Counted from the stretch's first letter, positions 28,292-37,509 are shown. The stretch: 64,000 nt of DNA from Lachnospiraceae bacterium (GCA_022652545.1 JALCRM010000006.1:100237-164236); one strand, 5' to 3'. Notes: generated by a model not told the origin, from the sequence alone. Made by a program: numbers and translations.

Positions 28292-28320
28292 ATCATACCA
28301 GTTGCCCCGTCCGATGTCAC
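28292..28320 (-). promoter_or_regulatory. Promoter of nagA-vanZ
   Basis: The minus strand reads GTGACA, 17-bp spacer, TATGAT, with TG one base before the -10. It lies 45 bp from the nagA start and reaches to within nine bases of the previous gene's stop. Confidence 0.65.
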
Positions 28321-28328
28321 CCGCGCAT

Positions 28329-28979
28329 TTATACGGCTGCTGCGGGGATCTCGTGGAAGGCGATCAGCGTCACCTTGTTCTTCGGATGGATCTCGAGGAG
28401 CGTGGCTGCATTCCAGACCTCGCGCTTTCCGTAATTTGAAAGAATGACTTCTTTTTTTCTTCTGTCTATCCCCGTGATCGTCATCCAGTGCCAGGTGTTT
28501 TCACTGAGTTCCTTCGCGCGGTGCGTAAGGAGCAGCATGGCGACGGGATCCTCGTTCTCCAGCGCCTTGCTGATAAACGCGGCTGCATCCTTTTCGTTTC
28601 CCCAGTTTGCGATCTCGGAGGACGTGAACTGTCTGCCGTGCCATGCGCAGAACTGCAGGAATCTGCTCTGATATTTTACCGGATACGGAAAGCCCACCGG
28701 CCCGGGTTTCATGTACCGGAACATCTCCTCCATCAGTTTCAGGTAGGTACTGCTTTTGAAAACCGGCACACCGGATTTCGATCTGTCCGGTACGACGCCC
28801 ACACCGTACCACGCGGCGATATTTGCCGTCGACACTGAAGCACAGCCGGCCTGCCTCTGCCATTTTTTACTGAACCAGTCCTGCGAACCGCCGTATGCGA
28901 TCTCGCCTGTTTCAAGTTCTATCCTGGGAAATGCCGCCAATTCCTTCATCATACGCTGCCGATGCCGCCATCCTTTCAT
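28329..28979 (-). CDS. Putative C39-like papain-fold peptidase
   Basis: Up to 216 residues. A Cys in GCASVSTANI, a His in TWHWMTITGI and an Asn in SNYGKREVW form the order expected for a Cys-His-Asn papain-like fold, as in C39-like proteins of unknown role. No signal peptide is evident. The first ATG follows directly on the T run of the metQ terminator and has no ribosome site; the paired ATG codons at 28952 and 28949 are alternative starts but also lack a good site. The gene may rely on terminator read-through. Confidence 0.6.
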   Translation of the reverse strand: MKGWRHRQRMMKELAAFPRIELETGEIAYGGSQDWFSKKWQRQAGCASVSTANIAAWYGVGVVPDRSKSGVPVFKSSTYLKLMEEMFRYMKPGPVGFPYPVKYQSRFLQFCAWHGRQFTSSEIANWGNEKDAAAFISKALENEDPVAMLLLTHRAKELSENTWHWMTITGIDRRKKEVILSNYGKREVWNAATLLEIHPKNKVTLIAFHEIPAAAV

Positions 28980-29022
28980 AAAAAAAAGCTGCGCAGCCCG
29001 GGATCTGCAAGGCGGCGCAGCT
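28980..29022 (-). terminator. Terminator of metNIQ
   Basis: Stem AGCTGCGC/GCGCAGCT with GC-rich inner pairing, followed by eight T on the minus strand, 27 bp after metQ. Confidence 0.9.
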
Positions 29023-29048
29023 GTCGTCAGTGCTGTCAGAAGACGGGA

Positions 29049-29975
29049 TCATTCTCCGTCGTAGGCGATGACCGCACCATCGTAGTTATCATTGATCCAT
29101 TTCTTTGTATCGTCGCTCTTAAGAGCCGCGACCAGTGCCACGATGCCGGGATTGGTCTCATTGCCCTGCTTCACAGCCACGATATTGACATATGTTTTGG
29201 CAGCTTCGGAGTCCTGGCCTTCATACTTGATCGCGTCCTTGGCTACCGAGAAACCTGCTTCCTTCGCGTAGTTGCCGTTCATGACCGCATAGGCAACGGA
29301 ATCCAGCTGATGTGAGACCTGCGCCGCTTCCACTTCCACGATCTTGAGGTTGTGGGTGTTTTCGGCAATGTCGTTGACCGTCGCTGTAAGGCCGGCGCCG
29401 TCCTTGAGCTTGATCAGGCCGTTGTCCTGGAGCAGCAGCAGCGCCCTCGCTTCATTGGTGGTGTCATTCGGCACTGCGATGGAATCGCCGTCAGCCACAT
29501 CGTCCAGACTCTTCTTGGTACCGGGATAAATGCCCATCGGTTCGTAATGGATCTTGCCTACGGAAACAATGTGCGTTCCCTTCTCTTCATTGAAGCTGTC
29601 AAGGTACGGCTGATGCTGGAAATAGTTGGCATCGAACTCACCGCTCTCGACGACTTCGTTGGGCTGTACATAGTCTTCGAACTCCGTGACCTGCAGATCG
29701 TATCCTTCGGCCTTGAGCTGATCCTTTACATGCGCAAGGATCTCGGCGTGAGGGGTGGGCGAAGCTGCGACCTTGATCACCGTAAGCTGCCCGGAAGCTG
29801 CCGCCCCCGAAGAAGCTGCGGTCGCTGCTGCGGAAGTGCCGGCTGCCGCTGCGGAGGTACCTGCTGCCGCTGTGGAAGCTGCCGCGCCTGTGGATGTCGA
29901 TGCCGAGCCGCACCCGGAAAGAAGCGCGCAGGTCAGCGTAACTGCAAGTGTTGCTGCCAGATAATGTTTTTTCAT
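29049..29975 (-). CDS. metQ: Methionine-binding lipoprotein MetQ (NlpA family)
   Basis: 308 residues. Start at 29975 with AGGAGG eight bases before. Lipobox ALLSGC, then an unusual 40-residue linker of Ala/Ser/Thr/Gly, then the NlpA domain: KVAASPTPHAEIL, NEVVESGEFDANYFQHQPYLD, and AVPNDTTNEARALLLLQ, the block that lines the methionine pocket in MetQ. It carries substrate to MetNI. The wide gap to metI (203 bp) contains GC-rich hairpins but no clear terminator. Confidence 0.93.
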   Translation of the reverse strand: MKKHYLAATLAVTLTCALLSGCGSASTSTGAAASTAAAGTSAAAAGTSAAATAASSGAAASGQLTVIKVAASPTPHAEILAHVKDQLKAEGYDLQVTEFEDYVQPNEVVESGEFDANYFQHQPYLDSFNEEKGTHIVSVGKIHYEPMGIYPGTKKSLDDVADGDSIAVPNDTTNEARALLLLQDNGLIKLKDGAGLTATVNDIAENTHNLKIVEVEAAQVSHQLDSVAYAVMNGNYAKEAGFSVAKDAIKYEGQDSEAAKTYVNIVAVKQGNETNPGIVALVAALKSDDTKKWINDNYDGAVIAYDGE

Positions 29976-30178
29976 AATATATCCTCCTCTGAATTTTTGC
30001 TTTCTGTCCGGACATTCTGTATGATGCATCCGGTGCGAAACTGTGCCGCCTGCTGTTGCAGGCCTGCCTCCGGCCTGAAAAAAAGGCCTTATCTGCCACG
30101 TCGGCGGTGGACCGGTCCGAGCCGCCGGCGAAACATTCAATCACAGAAAAAACAGAACAACTTCGGAATATGTCACTG

Positions 30179-30841
30179 TCAGGCTCTCCGCCTGTCTATC
30201 CGATTTGCCAGCCGCATGCCTGCCGCCTGGAACAGCTGCGTAAGCACCACCAGCAGGACGACGCAGACGATCATGATATCGGCCTGGTATCTGTAATATC
30301 CATAGCGGATGGCGATATCGCCGAGTCCTCCGCCCCCTACCACGCCGGCCATCGCACTGTACCCAAGCACCGTTGCGAAAACAATGGTCACACCGACGAT
30401 CAGGGAAACTCTCGCTTCACCGAGCAGCACCTTCCTTATGATGGTCCAGTTGCTCGCGCCCATGGACTGTGCTGCCTCGATCACGCCGTGGTCCACTTCC
30501 TTGATGGAAGATTCGACCATGCGGGCGATGAAGGGCGCCGCCGAGATCACCAGCGGTACGATCGTGCCCTTTGTGCCGTAACTGACACCGACGAGCATCT
30601 TCGTGAACGGGATCAGCAGGATCAGCAGGATCAGGAAAGGTATGCTGCGCAGGATATTGATGATAAAATCCAGGACTCTGTACAGAGGGGCATTGGGATG
30701 GATCCCGCCTTTGTCCGTCACTGCACAGAGCACTCCTACCGGCAGACCGATCGCATAGCCGAACAGCGTGGAGAAAAGCGACATCTCTATGGTCTCCCAT
30801 ATGCCCTTGAAGATCATGGCCGTGACTTCAGCGTTCCACAT
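30179..30841 (-). CDS. metI: Methionine ABC transporter permease MetI
   Basis: 220 residues, five membrane segments, with the EAA coupling loop GVIEAAQSMGASNWTIIRKV and the C-terminal AGVVGGGGLGDIAIRYGYYR that is typical of MetI. It overlaps the metN stop by 14 bases. Confidence 0.95.
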   Translation of the reverse strand: MWNAEVTAMIFKGIWETIEMSLFSTLFGYAIGLPVGVLCAVTDKGGIHPNAPLYRVLDFIINILRSIPFLILLILLIPFTKMLVGVSYGTKGTIVPLVISAAPFIARMVESSIKEVDHGVIEAAQSMGASNWTIIRKVLLGEARVSLIVGVTIVFATVLGYSAMAGVVGGGGLGDIAIRYGYYRYQADIMIVCVVLLVVLTQLFQAAGMRLANRIDRRRA

Positions 30842-31916
30842 TGCCGTCTGCCTCCTCTACTTCCAGCCCCCTGTTTTTCAGGTACTCTACCATACTTTCC
30901 TGGAGCTTCTCATCGTCCGGCAGGCCGAGTATCATGTCGCCTACGGCCGTGCCGCCGACATCCCTTGTATCGACGCGAAGGATGTTCACCGGCGTACCGA
31001 ACTGCAGGATCAGATTCGCGATCACCGGCTCAAACGAAGAGTTCTTCGTGAAGACGATCCGGATCTTGCGGGCTTCCTTCAGAATATCCTTCTGGCGGGC
31101 TGCGCCGTTCCAGCTTTCAGCCTGTCCCGCTTCCGGCTTATCCTCCGTTTCCCCGTTCCACTCGTCGGGGTCCTTGCCCTCTACGATCAGACGCCGTGCG
31201 GCCCTGGACCTGGGATGTGTGAAAATATCCAGCACCGCGCCCTGTTCGACCAGCCGTCCGTCTTCGATGATCGCCACGTTATTGCAGATCTCCCTTACTA
31301 CGGACATCTGGTGCGTGATGATCACGATCGTGATCCCCATTTCATGGTTGATCCTGCGAAGCAGTGTCAGGATGGACTGCGTCGTCTGCGGATCCAGGGC
31401 ACTGGTGGCCTCGTCGCAGAGCAGTATCTTCGGATCGCTGGCCAACGCCCGGGCAATGGCGACCCTCTGCTTCTGTCCGCCGGAAAGCTGTGCCGGATAG
31501 GACTTTTCCTTGGAGGAAAGGTCCACCGTCGCCAGAAGCTCCCTGGCCTTCTGCAGCGCCTCGGTGCGGCTCCGTCCCAGGATCTCGAGCGGGAAGCATA
31601 CATTGTCGATCACGCTGCGCTGCATGAGCAGGTTAAACCCCTGGAAGATCATCCCGATGCTGCTGCGCATGCTTCGAAGCTCTCTGTCACTCAGTTCCGA
31701 CAGTTTCCGGCCTTCCACACAGACCTCGCCGGAAGTAGGTTTCTCCAGATAGTTCAGGCACCTTACCAGCGTGCTCTTGCCCGCGCCGGACATACCGATG
31801 ATCCCGTAGACATCTCCCTCATCTATATCCAGCGAGATATCCTTCAGCGCTTCCACCGTGCCGTCTTTTGTCTCGAATGTTTTGCACAGGTCTTTCACTT
31901 CTATGATATGTGCCAT
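30828..31916 (-). CDS. metN: Methionine ABC transporter ATPase MetN
   Basis: 362 residues. Walker A GMSGAGKST, signature LSGGQKQR, Walker B ILLCDEATSALD. The C-terminal 80 residues form the NIL domain, which in E. coli MetN binds methionine and inhibits transport when the pool is high. The start is at 31916; the upstream frame is open but is leader sequence. The ribosome site (AGGAAGG) is 12 bases away, inside or next to a perfect palindrome (31936-31949) that could mask it. Confidence 0.95.
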   Translation of the reverse strand: MAHIIEVKDLCKTFETKDGTVEALKDISLDIDEGDVYGIIGMSGAGKSTLVRCLNYLEKPTSGEVCVEGRKLSELSDRELRSMRSSIGMIFQGFNLLMQRSVIDNVCFPLEILGRSRTEALQKARELLATVDLSSKEKSYPAQLSGGQKQRVAIARALASDPKILLCDEATSALDPQTTQSILTLLRRINHEMGITIVIITHQMSVVREICNNVAIIEDGRLVEQGAVLDIFTHPRSRAARRLIVEGKDPDEWNGETEDKPEAGQAESWNGAARQKDILKEARKIRIVFTKNSSFEPVIANLILQFGTPVNILRVDTRDVGGTAVGDMILGLPDDEKLQESMVEYLKNRGLEVEEADGNVER

Positions 31917-32169
31917 TCCGGACCGAAACCTTCCTGCCGCTATAGCGGCTTTCGCTTTACGGCTTTCTTCTATAAAAAAAGCAGCTCCCGTACTTTTGAC
32001 GCGGCTGCTCCGATTCTGACTGTCCTCTGCCCGGCCCGTTGCCATTGCCCGGCGGCCTCATTAACGAGGCACTTCAACTCCGAAACGGAACGAATACTGC
32101 TTTGTCGCTTACGCTGTATCGGCAGCTTTAATATCCTACTTAAACGATATGTTTTGCGGCTGCTTCATG
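31917..32169 (-). ncRNA. Long structured leader of metNIQ ending in a terminator, class not assigned
   Basis: Between the promoter and metN lie about 250 bases that can fold into successive hairpins: GCAGC with GCTGC enclosing ATATC/GATAT, GATAC with GTATT, TCCG/CGGA, GCCTC/GAGGC, then a terminator (31974-32009) 58 bases before the ATG. This is the architecture of a riboswitch or attenuator. I see neither the S-box core nor a T-box consensus, so its class is left open. A 10-codon frame begins at once after the likely start of transcription. Confidence 0.5.
31974..32009 (-). terminator. Leader terminator upstream of metN
   Basis: AGCAGC pairs with GCTGCT, with further partial CCG/CGG pairing inside, followed by seven T on the minus strand. 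Confidence 0.8.
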
Positions 32170-32175
32170 GATGGT

Positions 32176-32204
32176 ACTTTACGCCTGTCCCGCCGTTCTG
32201 TCAA
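32176..32204 (-). promoter_or_regulatory. Promoter of metNIQ
   Basis: TTGACA, 17-bp spacer and TAAAGT on the minus strand, 260 bp before metN. The stretch from here to the ECF gene (32205-32448) holds no gene that I can support. Confidence 0.75.
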
Positions 32205-32448
32205 CAAAATCAGGCATTTCCGCAATACAGCTTAGCTGTCGTCGGCTATCGTTTTTATCTATAGCAAAACACTTTGCAAGTGTCTTTGCCTCATTTTACC
32301 GGTCCTGAACGGAAGAATGCGTACCTTTTCTCCCTGTCCTAAGTGGTATGGTTAAATAATCAAAAAGTGGCACTTTCAGTAGGTCCATACAGGTTCTATC
32401 CTGAACGCAGAAATCAGGGACGCTCCGGTGGCCCACATGGAGGAAGAT

Positions 32449-33099
32449 ATGACAGAACAGCAGAACGGAAGTACAGAAAAAGCGGCAGAAGGCCGCGAAA
32501 CATCCCTTCAATATGAAAACAGACAGCACAGGGCGCTGATGCAGGTCGTTTACACAGGCCTCTTCGCAGCTCTTTCCTATGTGGTATTCACTTTCCTGCA
32601 GTTCAAGATCCCGCTTCCGGGCGGGGATGCCACTTCGATCCACCTCGGAAATGCAGTCGTCGTGCTGGGTGCACTGCTGCTCGGAGGCGTACCCGGCGGT
32701 CTCGGCGGTGCGATCGGCATGACGATCGGCGACCTGCTCGATCCGATCTACGTCGTCTATGCGCCAAAGACCTTTATCTGCAAGTTCCTGATCGGCATCA
32801 TCGCCGGCTTTGTGGGACACAATATCCTGCACATCAGTTCGGAGAAGGACGACCGCAAAGTCACGCGCAGCGCGGCTTTCGCCGCGATCGCAGGGCTCGG
32901 CTTCAACGTGGTGGCCGACCCGCTGCTCGGCTATTTCTACAAGCGCGCCATTCTCGGCAAAACAGCCGCTGAGGTCGCACTCGCCTGGAATTTCGGAGCC
33001 ACCTCCATCAACGCGGTCATTTCCGTGATCGCATCCGTTATCCTCTATGTCGCGATCCGCAAGGCGATGCACCGCAGCATGCTGATCCCGGAGAAGTAA
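32449..33099 (+). CDS. ECF-type vitamin transporter S component
   Basis: 216 residues, six hydrophobic segments. Start at 32449 because GGAGGA lies four bases upstream; two earlier in-frame starts lack a site. After a hydrophilic 30-residue N-terminus comes the S-component pattern ALSYVVFTFLQFKIPLPG, then HLGNAVVVLGALLLGGVPGG and GMTIGDLLDP, resembling the COG4720 (HmpT/PdxU-like) group. The substrate (a pyrimidine or pyridoxine-type vitamin) is a guess. No EcfA/EcfT genes nearby, so it would use the shared energy module. Confidence 0.82.
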   Translation: MTEQQNGSTEKAAEGRETSLQYENRQHRALMQVVYTGLFAALSYVVFTFLQFKIPLPGGDATSIHLGNAVVVLGALLLGGVPGGLGGAIGMTIGDLLDPIYVVYAPKTFICKFLIGIIAGFVGHNILHISSEKDDRKVTRSAAFAAIAGLGFNVVADPLLGYFYKRAILGKTAAEVALAWNFGATSINAVISVIASVILYVAIRKAMHRSMLIPEK

Positions 33100-33123
33100 C
33101 CGTTTTCCGCGATCCTGAAAAAG

Positions 33124-33161
33124 AGCCGGCTCATTTCCGCAATTCCGGAAGTGAGCCGGCT
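33124..33161. terminator. Bidirectional terminator between ECF and GH13 genes
   Basis: Ten-pair GC-rich stem (AGCCGGCTCA/TGAGCCGGCT) extended by TTCCG/CGGAA. The T run is good on the minus strand (CTTTTT) and short on the plus strand (TTT). Confidence 0.85.
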
Positions 33162-33169
33162 TTGTGTAC

Positions 33170-34495
33170 TTACTTTTCCATCTTCCAGTAGGCGCAGCTG
33201 TAACCCGGCAGGTCGCTTCCCCCTCCGAAGTCGTGCGGCGCACCGGTTATGAGATCGACCGCCATACCGCACCCGGCGTCGAAGTCGCAGTGGTAACTGC
33301 CTGCATCCGCATTGATGGCGACCATCACGCGTTCATGCTCGCTACGGCGCTCGAAGATGCACTGCCGGTTGGTAAGCACAACACTTCGGAAACTGCCGTA
33401 GTTCAGTGCTTCCGACTGCTGTTTTGCCAGCGCCATGCGGCTGACCGTATCGGTTAACGCATTCCATTCCGGCTTGTCAAAACACGCCCGCAGTGCCTGA
33501 TCTCCGTCTTCCTTGCGGCCCTTCGCGCCCCATTCGCTGCCGTAGTAAATGCAGGGAATGCCCGGCATGCCGAACGCCAGACCGTAAATGAGCGGCAGAT
33601 GCTCCGGAACGCTGAGGATGCTCGCGACCCTCGTCACATCGTGGTTGTCGACAAAGGTAAACAGATGCATCCCCCGGTAAAGGCACCAGGGCTCAGCCCC
33701 GAACTGCCGGATCAGGGAATGATTGATCTCGAACATATTCATGGAATTGAAGCTGGAATACAATCCCTTGTAGGCTTCATAGTTCGTCGCGGAATGCAGC
33801 ATCCCGTCGCCCATGATCGTACGGTAATCGCCGCCCAGGATCTCTCCCACCATCCAGAAATCCGGCTGCAGGGCATCCGTATAGTTGCGCAGCCGCCGTA
33901 TGAAATCCCTGTCCAGGCAGTAGGCCACATCCAGACGCAGACCGTCGATCCCGAATTCCTCTTTCCAGAATCTGACAGTCTCCAGAAGGTAGGAAACGAC
34001 AGCCTCGTTCCTGAGGTTGAGCTTCACCAGTTCATAGTGCCCTTCCCAGCCTTCGTACCAGAAGCCGTCCCCATAATTTGAATTTCCGTCAAAATGAATG
34101 TTGAACCAGTCCCTGTAGGCAGAGTCCCACTTGTGTTCCTGTACGTCGCGGAAGCCGAAAAAGCCGCGCCCGACATGGTTGAAAACACCGTCGAAGACCA
34201 CTCTGATCCCGTTTTCGTGCAGGGCGGCACAGACCTTTTTCAGGTCCTCATTCGTACCCAGCCTGGGATCCACCCGGCGGTAATCCCTCGTATCGTAGCC
34301 ATGCGCATCCGAATCAAACAGCGGCCCGAAGTAGACCGCGCTGACATTCAGCTTCTTCAGATGCGGTATCCAGTCGATGACCCTGAGGATGCGGTGCTTC
34401 GCCTGTTCCGCTTCCCCGCTGCCCTCGTTGCGCAGCGGCGCACCGCAGAATCCCAGCGGATAGATCTGATAAAAAACACTGCTTTCAGCCCACAT
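33170..34495 (-). CDS. GH13 alpha-amylase family glycosidase, intracellular
   Basis: 441 residues. Start at 34495 with AGGAG nine bases before. The four conserved regions of GH13 are present: GVFNHVGRGF (I), DGLRLDVAY with the nucleophile Asp (II), WMVGEILGG with the acid/base Glu (III) and FVDNHDVTR (IV). No signal peptide, so it acts on imported malto-oligosaccharides. Size and the early YQIYPLGFCGAP fit alpha-amylase/cyclomaltodextrinase-like enzymes. No maltose transport genes are adjacent. Confidence 0.93.
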   Translation of the reverse strand: MWAESSVFYQIYPLGFCGAPLRNEGSGEAEQAKHRILRVIDWIPHLKKLNVSAVYFGPLFDSDAHGYDTRDYRRVDPRLGTNEDLKKVCAALHENGIRVVFDGVFNHVGRGFFGFRDVQEHKWDSAYRDWFNIHFDGNSNYGDGFWYEGWEGHYELVKLNLRNEAVVSYLLETVRFWKEEFGIDGLRLDVAYCLDRDFIRRLRNYTDALQPDFWMVGEILGGDYRTIMGDGMLHSATNYEAYKGLYSSFNSMNMFEINHSLIRQFGAEPWCLYRGMHLFTFVDNHDVTRVASILSVPEHLPLIYGLAFGMPGIPCIYYGSEWGAKGRKEDGDQALRACFDKPEWNALTDTVSRMALAKQQSEALNYGSFRSVVLTNRQCIFERRSEHERVMVAINADAGSYHCDFDAGCGMAVDLITGAPHDFGGGSDLPGYSCAYWKMEK

Positions 34496-34601
34496 AAATT
34501 GTCTCTCCTTTTCATACAAATGCAGTTCTATTTTACACCTGTCTGCCTTTTTCATGTCCTGCCGTCTGTTTCCGGCGGTCATTTTTCCGTTTTCCATCCT
34601 T

Positions 34602-34624
34602 TTGACCACAATAGTTTTGGTCAA
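34602..34624. promoter_or_regulatory. Inverted repeat over a possible GH13 promoter
   Basis: TTGACCA (34602-34608), 9 bp, TGGTCAA (34618-34624), 107 bp upstream of the GH13 start. On the minus strand TTGAAT and TATTGT with a 16-bp spacer overlap it, so a repressor here would block the promoter. Confidence 0.5.
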
Positions 34625-34721
34625 CTGGTATTCAAAATTTCGTTTTTTTTGATTCTGAAAAGTTACGTGTTTTCGCTGTTTTCGAAGGCCTCTCCAAAAA
34701 GAATCCCCAAAATCCACCAAG

Positions 34722-34745
34722 TTATCCACATGACACTTGTGTCAT
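34722..34745. promoter_or_regulatory. DnaA-box match next to a perfect palindrome
   Basis: TTATCCACA (34722-34730) matches the consensus DnaA box, and ATGACAC-TT-GTGTCAT (34730-34745) follows with a one-base overlap. The 446-bp gap 34496-34941 holds no gene that I can support besides these sites and the inverted repeat at 34602. Confidence 0.55.
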
Positions 34746-34941
34746 GTTGCTTTTCTTTTTCTAACCTCTTCCCTTGTGACGCAAAATTGTCTGAATAATT
34801 GTGACAACTCGCACACGAATATTCGTTTCGACCGTGTCCGGCAGGAGCAAGAAACTACACCTTCATGGTCTGTGCCGGTCATCAAACCGGAAAACAACGT
34901 ATTTCCTGCATTTCAGCTTCGCGGCAGAGCGACCGGCAGGC

Positions 34942-37509
34942 TCAAAGCCATTCGCTCCAAAAGCGGTCTGCCAGGTGCCCCAGCCCTTCCGCCCCGGCCG
35001 TGGTGTAATTCTGCCACTCACGGGGAAAGAGGCGCTGATACGCCGGCGTCAGGAAACGCTCGTCCAGCAGAGCTGCAATGCCGACGTCATCCTCCGTCCT
35101 GATCACACGGCCGGCCGCCTGCAGCACCTTGTTCATGCCGGGAAAACGATAGGCATAGTCATAGCCGCTGTCACCCTCTGCGTCAAAATACTCCTTCAGC
35201 ATCTCCCGCTCAGCGCATACCTGCGGAACGCCGGTACCGACTATGACCACGCCGATCAGAGCGTCGTTCCTGAGATCTATGCCTTCCGAAAATATACCCC
35301 CGAGCACGCAGAAGCCGAGGAGACTGTGTTCGTCGGAGCTGGTCTCAAAGCGGGACAGGAAGGCGGCGCGTTCCTCTTCGGTCATCTTCGGATTCTGCCG
35401 GATGCAGTCAATACGCGCCGGATCACAGTATTTTGTCTCGTAGATGTCGCCCACCTGTTTCAGGAACGCATAGGATGGGAAAAACACGAGGTAGTTGCCA
35501 TGCCGCCCGGAGACTGCCCCCGCAATGCCGGCCGCGATCCTGTCGTACTCGCCGTTTCCGCGGCGCGTGTACTTGCTGGTCACGTCATCCGCGATGAAGA
35601 TGCCAAGTTTCCCGGGGTCAAAGACTGAGTGCGCATACACTTCATAATCCTCTGCCTTGCCTCCCAGAAGCTTCTTATAATACCGGATGGGAAGCAGCGT
35701 GGCGGAAAACAGGATCGTGGCCGTTCCGCGTTCCATCACCGCGGCCAGCCGCCGTCCGGGATCCATGCAGAACAGCTTGAGTAGGAAACTGCCCGGGGCA
35801 TCTCCTGTCTCCGTGTAGATCCGGTAGCAGTCGTCCAGTACGCTCAGCGTATCCATAAAATGGTCCAGTTCAAAATAGAATTCCAGTATTCCTTTGCGCA
35901 GTTCGCGGCGTTTCTCCGAAAGTTTTCTCCTGCGCCTGCGTGCCCGCCTGCGCTCCTCTTCCAGAAACCTGCCCATATAAGCGTAGAGTTTCGCCAGTTC
36001 CTCTGTCATGTCAGCGATCTCTTCCGCTGTCCACTGCGCCGTACAGTGATCCCTTTCCGCAAAAGACACCGTCCCGCCGGGCAGCGCAGCACGTTCCGCG
36101 GTCCGCTCAGACAGTCTCTGCATCGCTTGCGCACAAAGCTGCAGTTGCGCTGACAGCCCCGGGAACTCCCTGTCGGCTTCCTGCGAGAGCTGCAGGATCC
36201 CTTCCCGGCGCAGCTCCGCGCTGTACATGTTTCGACCGCGTTCGACCAGGTTGTGCGCCTCGTCGACCAGAAACACATTGCCGGACAGCTGCGTGGTGCC
36301 CGCATCGAAAAACCTGCGCAGATACACCTCCGGATCGAAAACATAGTTATAGTCGCAGATAATGACATCCGCAAACATACTGATGTCCAGTGACAGTTCA
36401 AAGGGACACACCTGATACTCCTCGGCAACGGCGTCCAGCTTCGCTCTGTCGAAGTTGTCCGATTCGGTCAAAAGTGCGTAAAGAGCCTTATTTATCCTGT
36501 CAAAATGCCCTTTTGCCCTGGGGCAGGCGTCCGGATTGCAATCCGGTCTGTCCAGTACGCAGATCTTCTCTTTGGCCGTCAGTGTGACATTTTTCAGACG
36601 AAGTCCCTGCTTACGCAGCAGTTCCAGAGTCTCACCGGCTACGGCAGAGGTAACTGTCTTGGCCGTAAGGTAAAAGATCCTGACGGCTTTGCCTTCTCCC
36701 ATCGCCTTGAGCGTGGGGAAAAGGGCGGCAAGTGTTTTGCCTGTCCCGGTCGGCGCTTCCAGAAAAAGTTTCTTTCTGTGGACGATGGTACGGTATACGT
36801 ACTCGGCCAGTTCCTTCTGGCCTTCCCTGTACGGATAGGGAAAAACCGTGCGGCGGATCGTTTCCGTGCGAAGCTGCAGCCAGCCGGCGCTGAAATCGGC
36901 CCATCTGCGGTATTCGCGCAGCAGGGCATCGGTCCACGCCGTGAGATCCTCCGCCGAGATCTTCTCATAGAAATAATGGATGTCTTCCGTATCCAGATTG
37001 CAGTAAGTCATGCGGATCACGACCTGCGAAAGGCCGCGTATCCTGCAGAGCATATACGCGTAGCAGCGCGCCTGCGCCAGATGGACAGGCTCCGGTGCGG
37101 TCATTTTTGACAGATCCCTGTAGGTGGTTTTTATCTCATCGATGGCAGGAAGCTTTTGACCGTTCGGGTCATCCTGAGGGGCGATCGTAAAAACGCCGTC
37201 TGCACGTCCTTCCAAAAGTACAGCATTCGCGCGGGTTCCGCCCTGCGGAACGAGTCCCGGCTCATCGTCCGGAAAAACATACTGCCAGCTCAGCGTCACT
37301 TCCGACTCGTAGTCCGGCCCCTGCGCCTTCTGAAGCCGGCGGTGCATGCGGGCACCCGTCAGCATGGCATCCTCGGAAGCGGCCGCACTGCGGTTGTCGA
37401 GATCCCCTGAACGCAGTAAAAACTCAACCAGCGTTCTTACGGAAACCGATATTACGATCTCATCAGCCATCTCTTCTGTACACCGCCGTTCGAACGGACC
37501 TTTCTCCAT
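34942..37509 (-). CDS. XPD/DinG-type DNA helicase with N-terminal PD-(D/E)XK-like region
   Basis: 855 residues. The N-terminal 200 residues contain a Cas4/RecB-like nuclease pattern (LLEGRADGVF, then AIDEIKTTY and QARCYAYML). The helicase follows: Walker A EAPTGTGKT, four Cys (CVLDRPDCNPDAC and CPFEL) for an Fe-S cluster, DEAH box VDEAHNL, and C-terminal helicase motifs including GGIFSEGIDL and QAAGRVIRTEDD. It should unwind 5'-3' on damaged or structured DNA. The start is 37509 or the ATG 13 codons later; neither has a strong site. Confidence 0.9.
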   Translation of the reverse strand: MEKGPFERRCTEEMADEIVISVSVRTLVEFLLRSGDLDNRSAAASEDAMLTGARMHRRLQKAQGPDYESEVTLSWQYVFPDDEPGLVPQGGTRANAVLLEGRADGVFTIAPQDDPNGQKLPAIDEIKTTYRDLSKMTAPEPVHLAQARCYAYMLCRIRGLSQVVIRMTYCNLDTEDIHYFYEKISAEDLTAWTDALLREYRRWADFSAGWLQLRTETIRRTVFPYPYREGQKELAEYVYRTIVHRKKLFLEAPTGTGKTLAALFPTLKAMGEGKAVRIFYLTAKTVTSAVAGETLELLRKQGLRLKNVTLTAKEKICVLDRPDCNPDACPRAKGHFDRINKALYALLTESDNFDRAKLDAVAEEYQVCPFELSLDISMFADVIICDYNYVFDPEVYLRRFFDAGTTQLSGNVFLVDEAHNLVERGRNMYSAELRREGILQLSQEADREFPGLSAQLQLCAQAMQRLSERTAERAALPGGTVSFAERDHCTAQWTAEEIADMTEELAKLYAYMGRFLEEERRRARRRRRKLSEKRRELRKGILEFYFELDHFMDTLSVLDDCYRIYTETGDAPGSFLLKLFCMDPGRRLAAVMERGTATILFSATLLPIRYYKKLLGGKAEDYEVYAHSVFDPGKLGIFIADDVTSKYTRRGNGEYDRIAAGIAGAVSGRHGNYLVFFPSYAFLKQVGDIYETKYCDPARIDCIRQNPKMTEEERAAFLSRFETSSDEHSLLGFCVLGGIFSEGIDLRNDALIGVVIVGTGVPQVCAEREMLKEYFDAEGDSGYDYAYRFPGMNKVLQAAGRVIRTEDDVGIAALLDERFLTPAYQRLFPREWQNYTTAGAEGLGHLADRFWSEWL

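Noticed and set aside
31917..32169. T-box or S-box riboswitch upstream of metN
   Set aside because: The short match GGAGCAGCCGCGTC resembles a T-box end only loosely, and the AGGGTGGNACCGCG core and S-box core are missing; kept as an unassigned leader.
32296..33243. Long minus-strand frame of 315 codons
   Set aside because: It is antisense to the ECF S component gene, has no ribosome site and shows no family motif.
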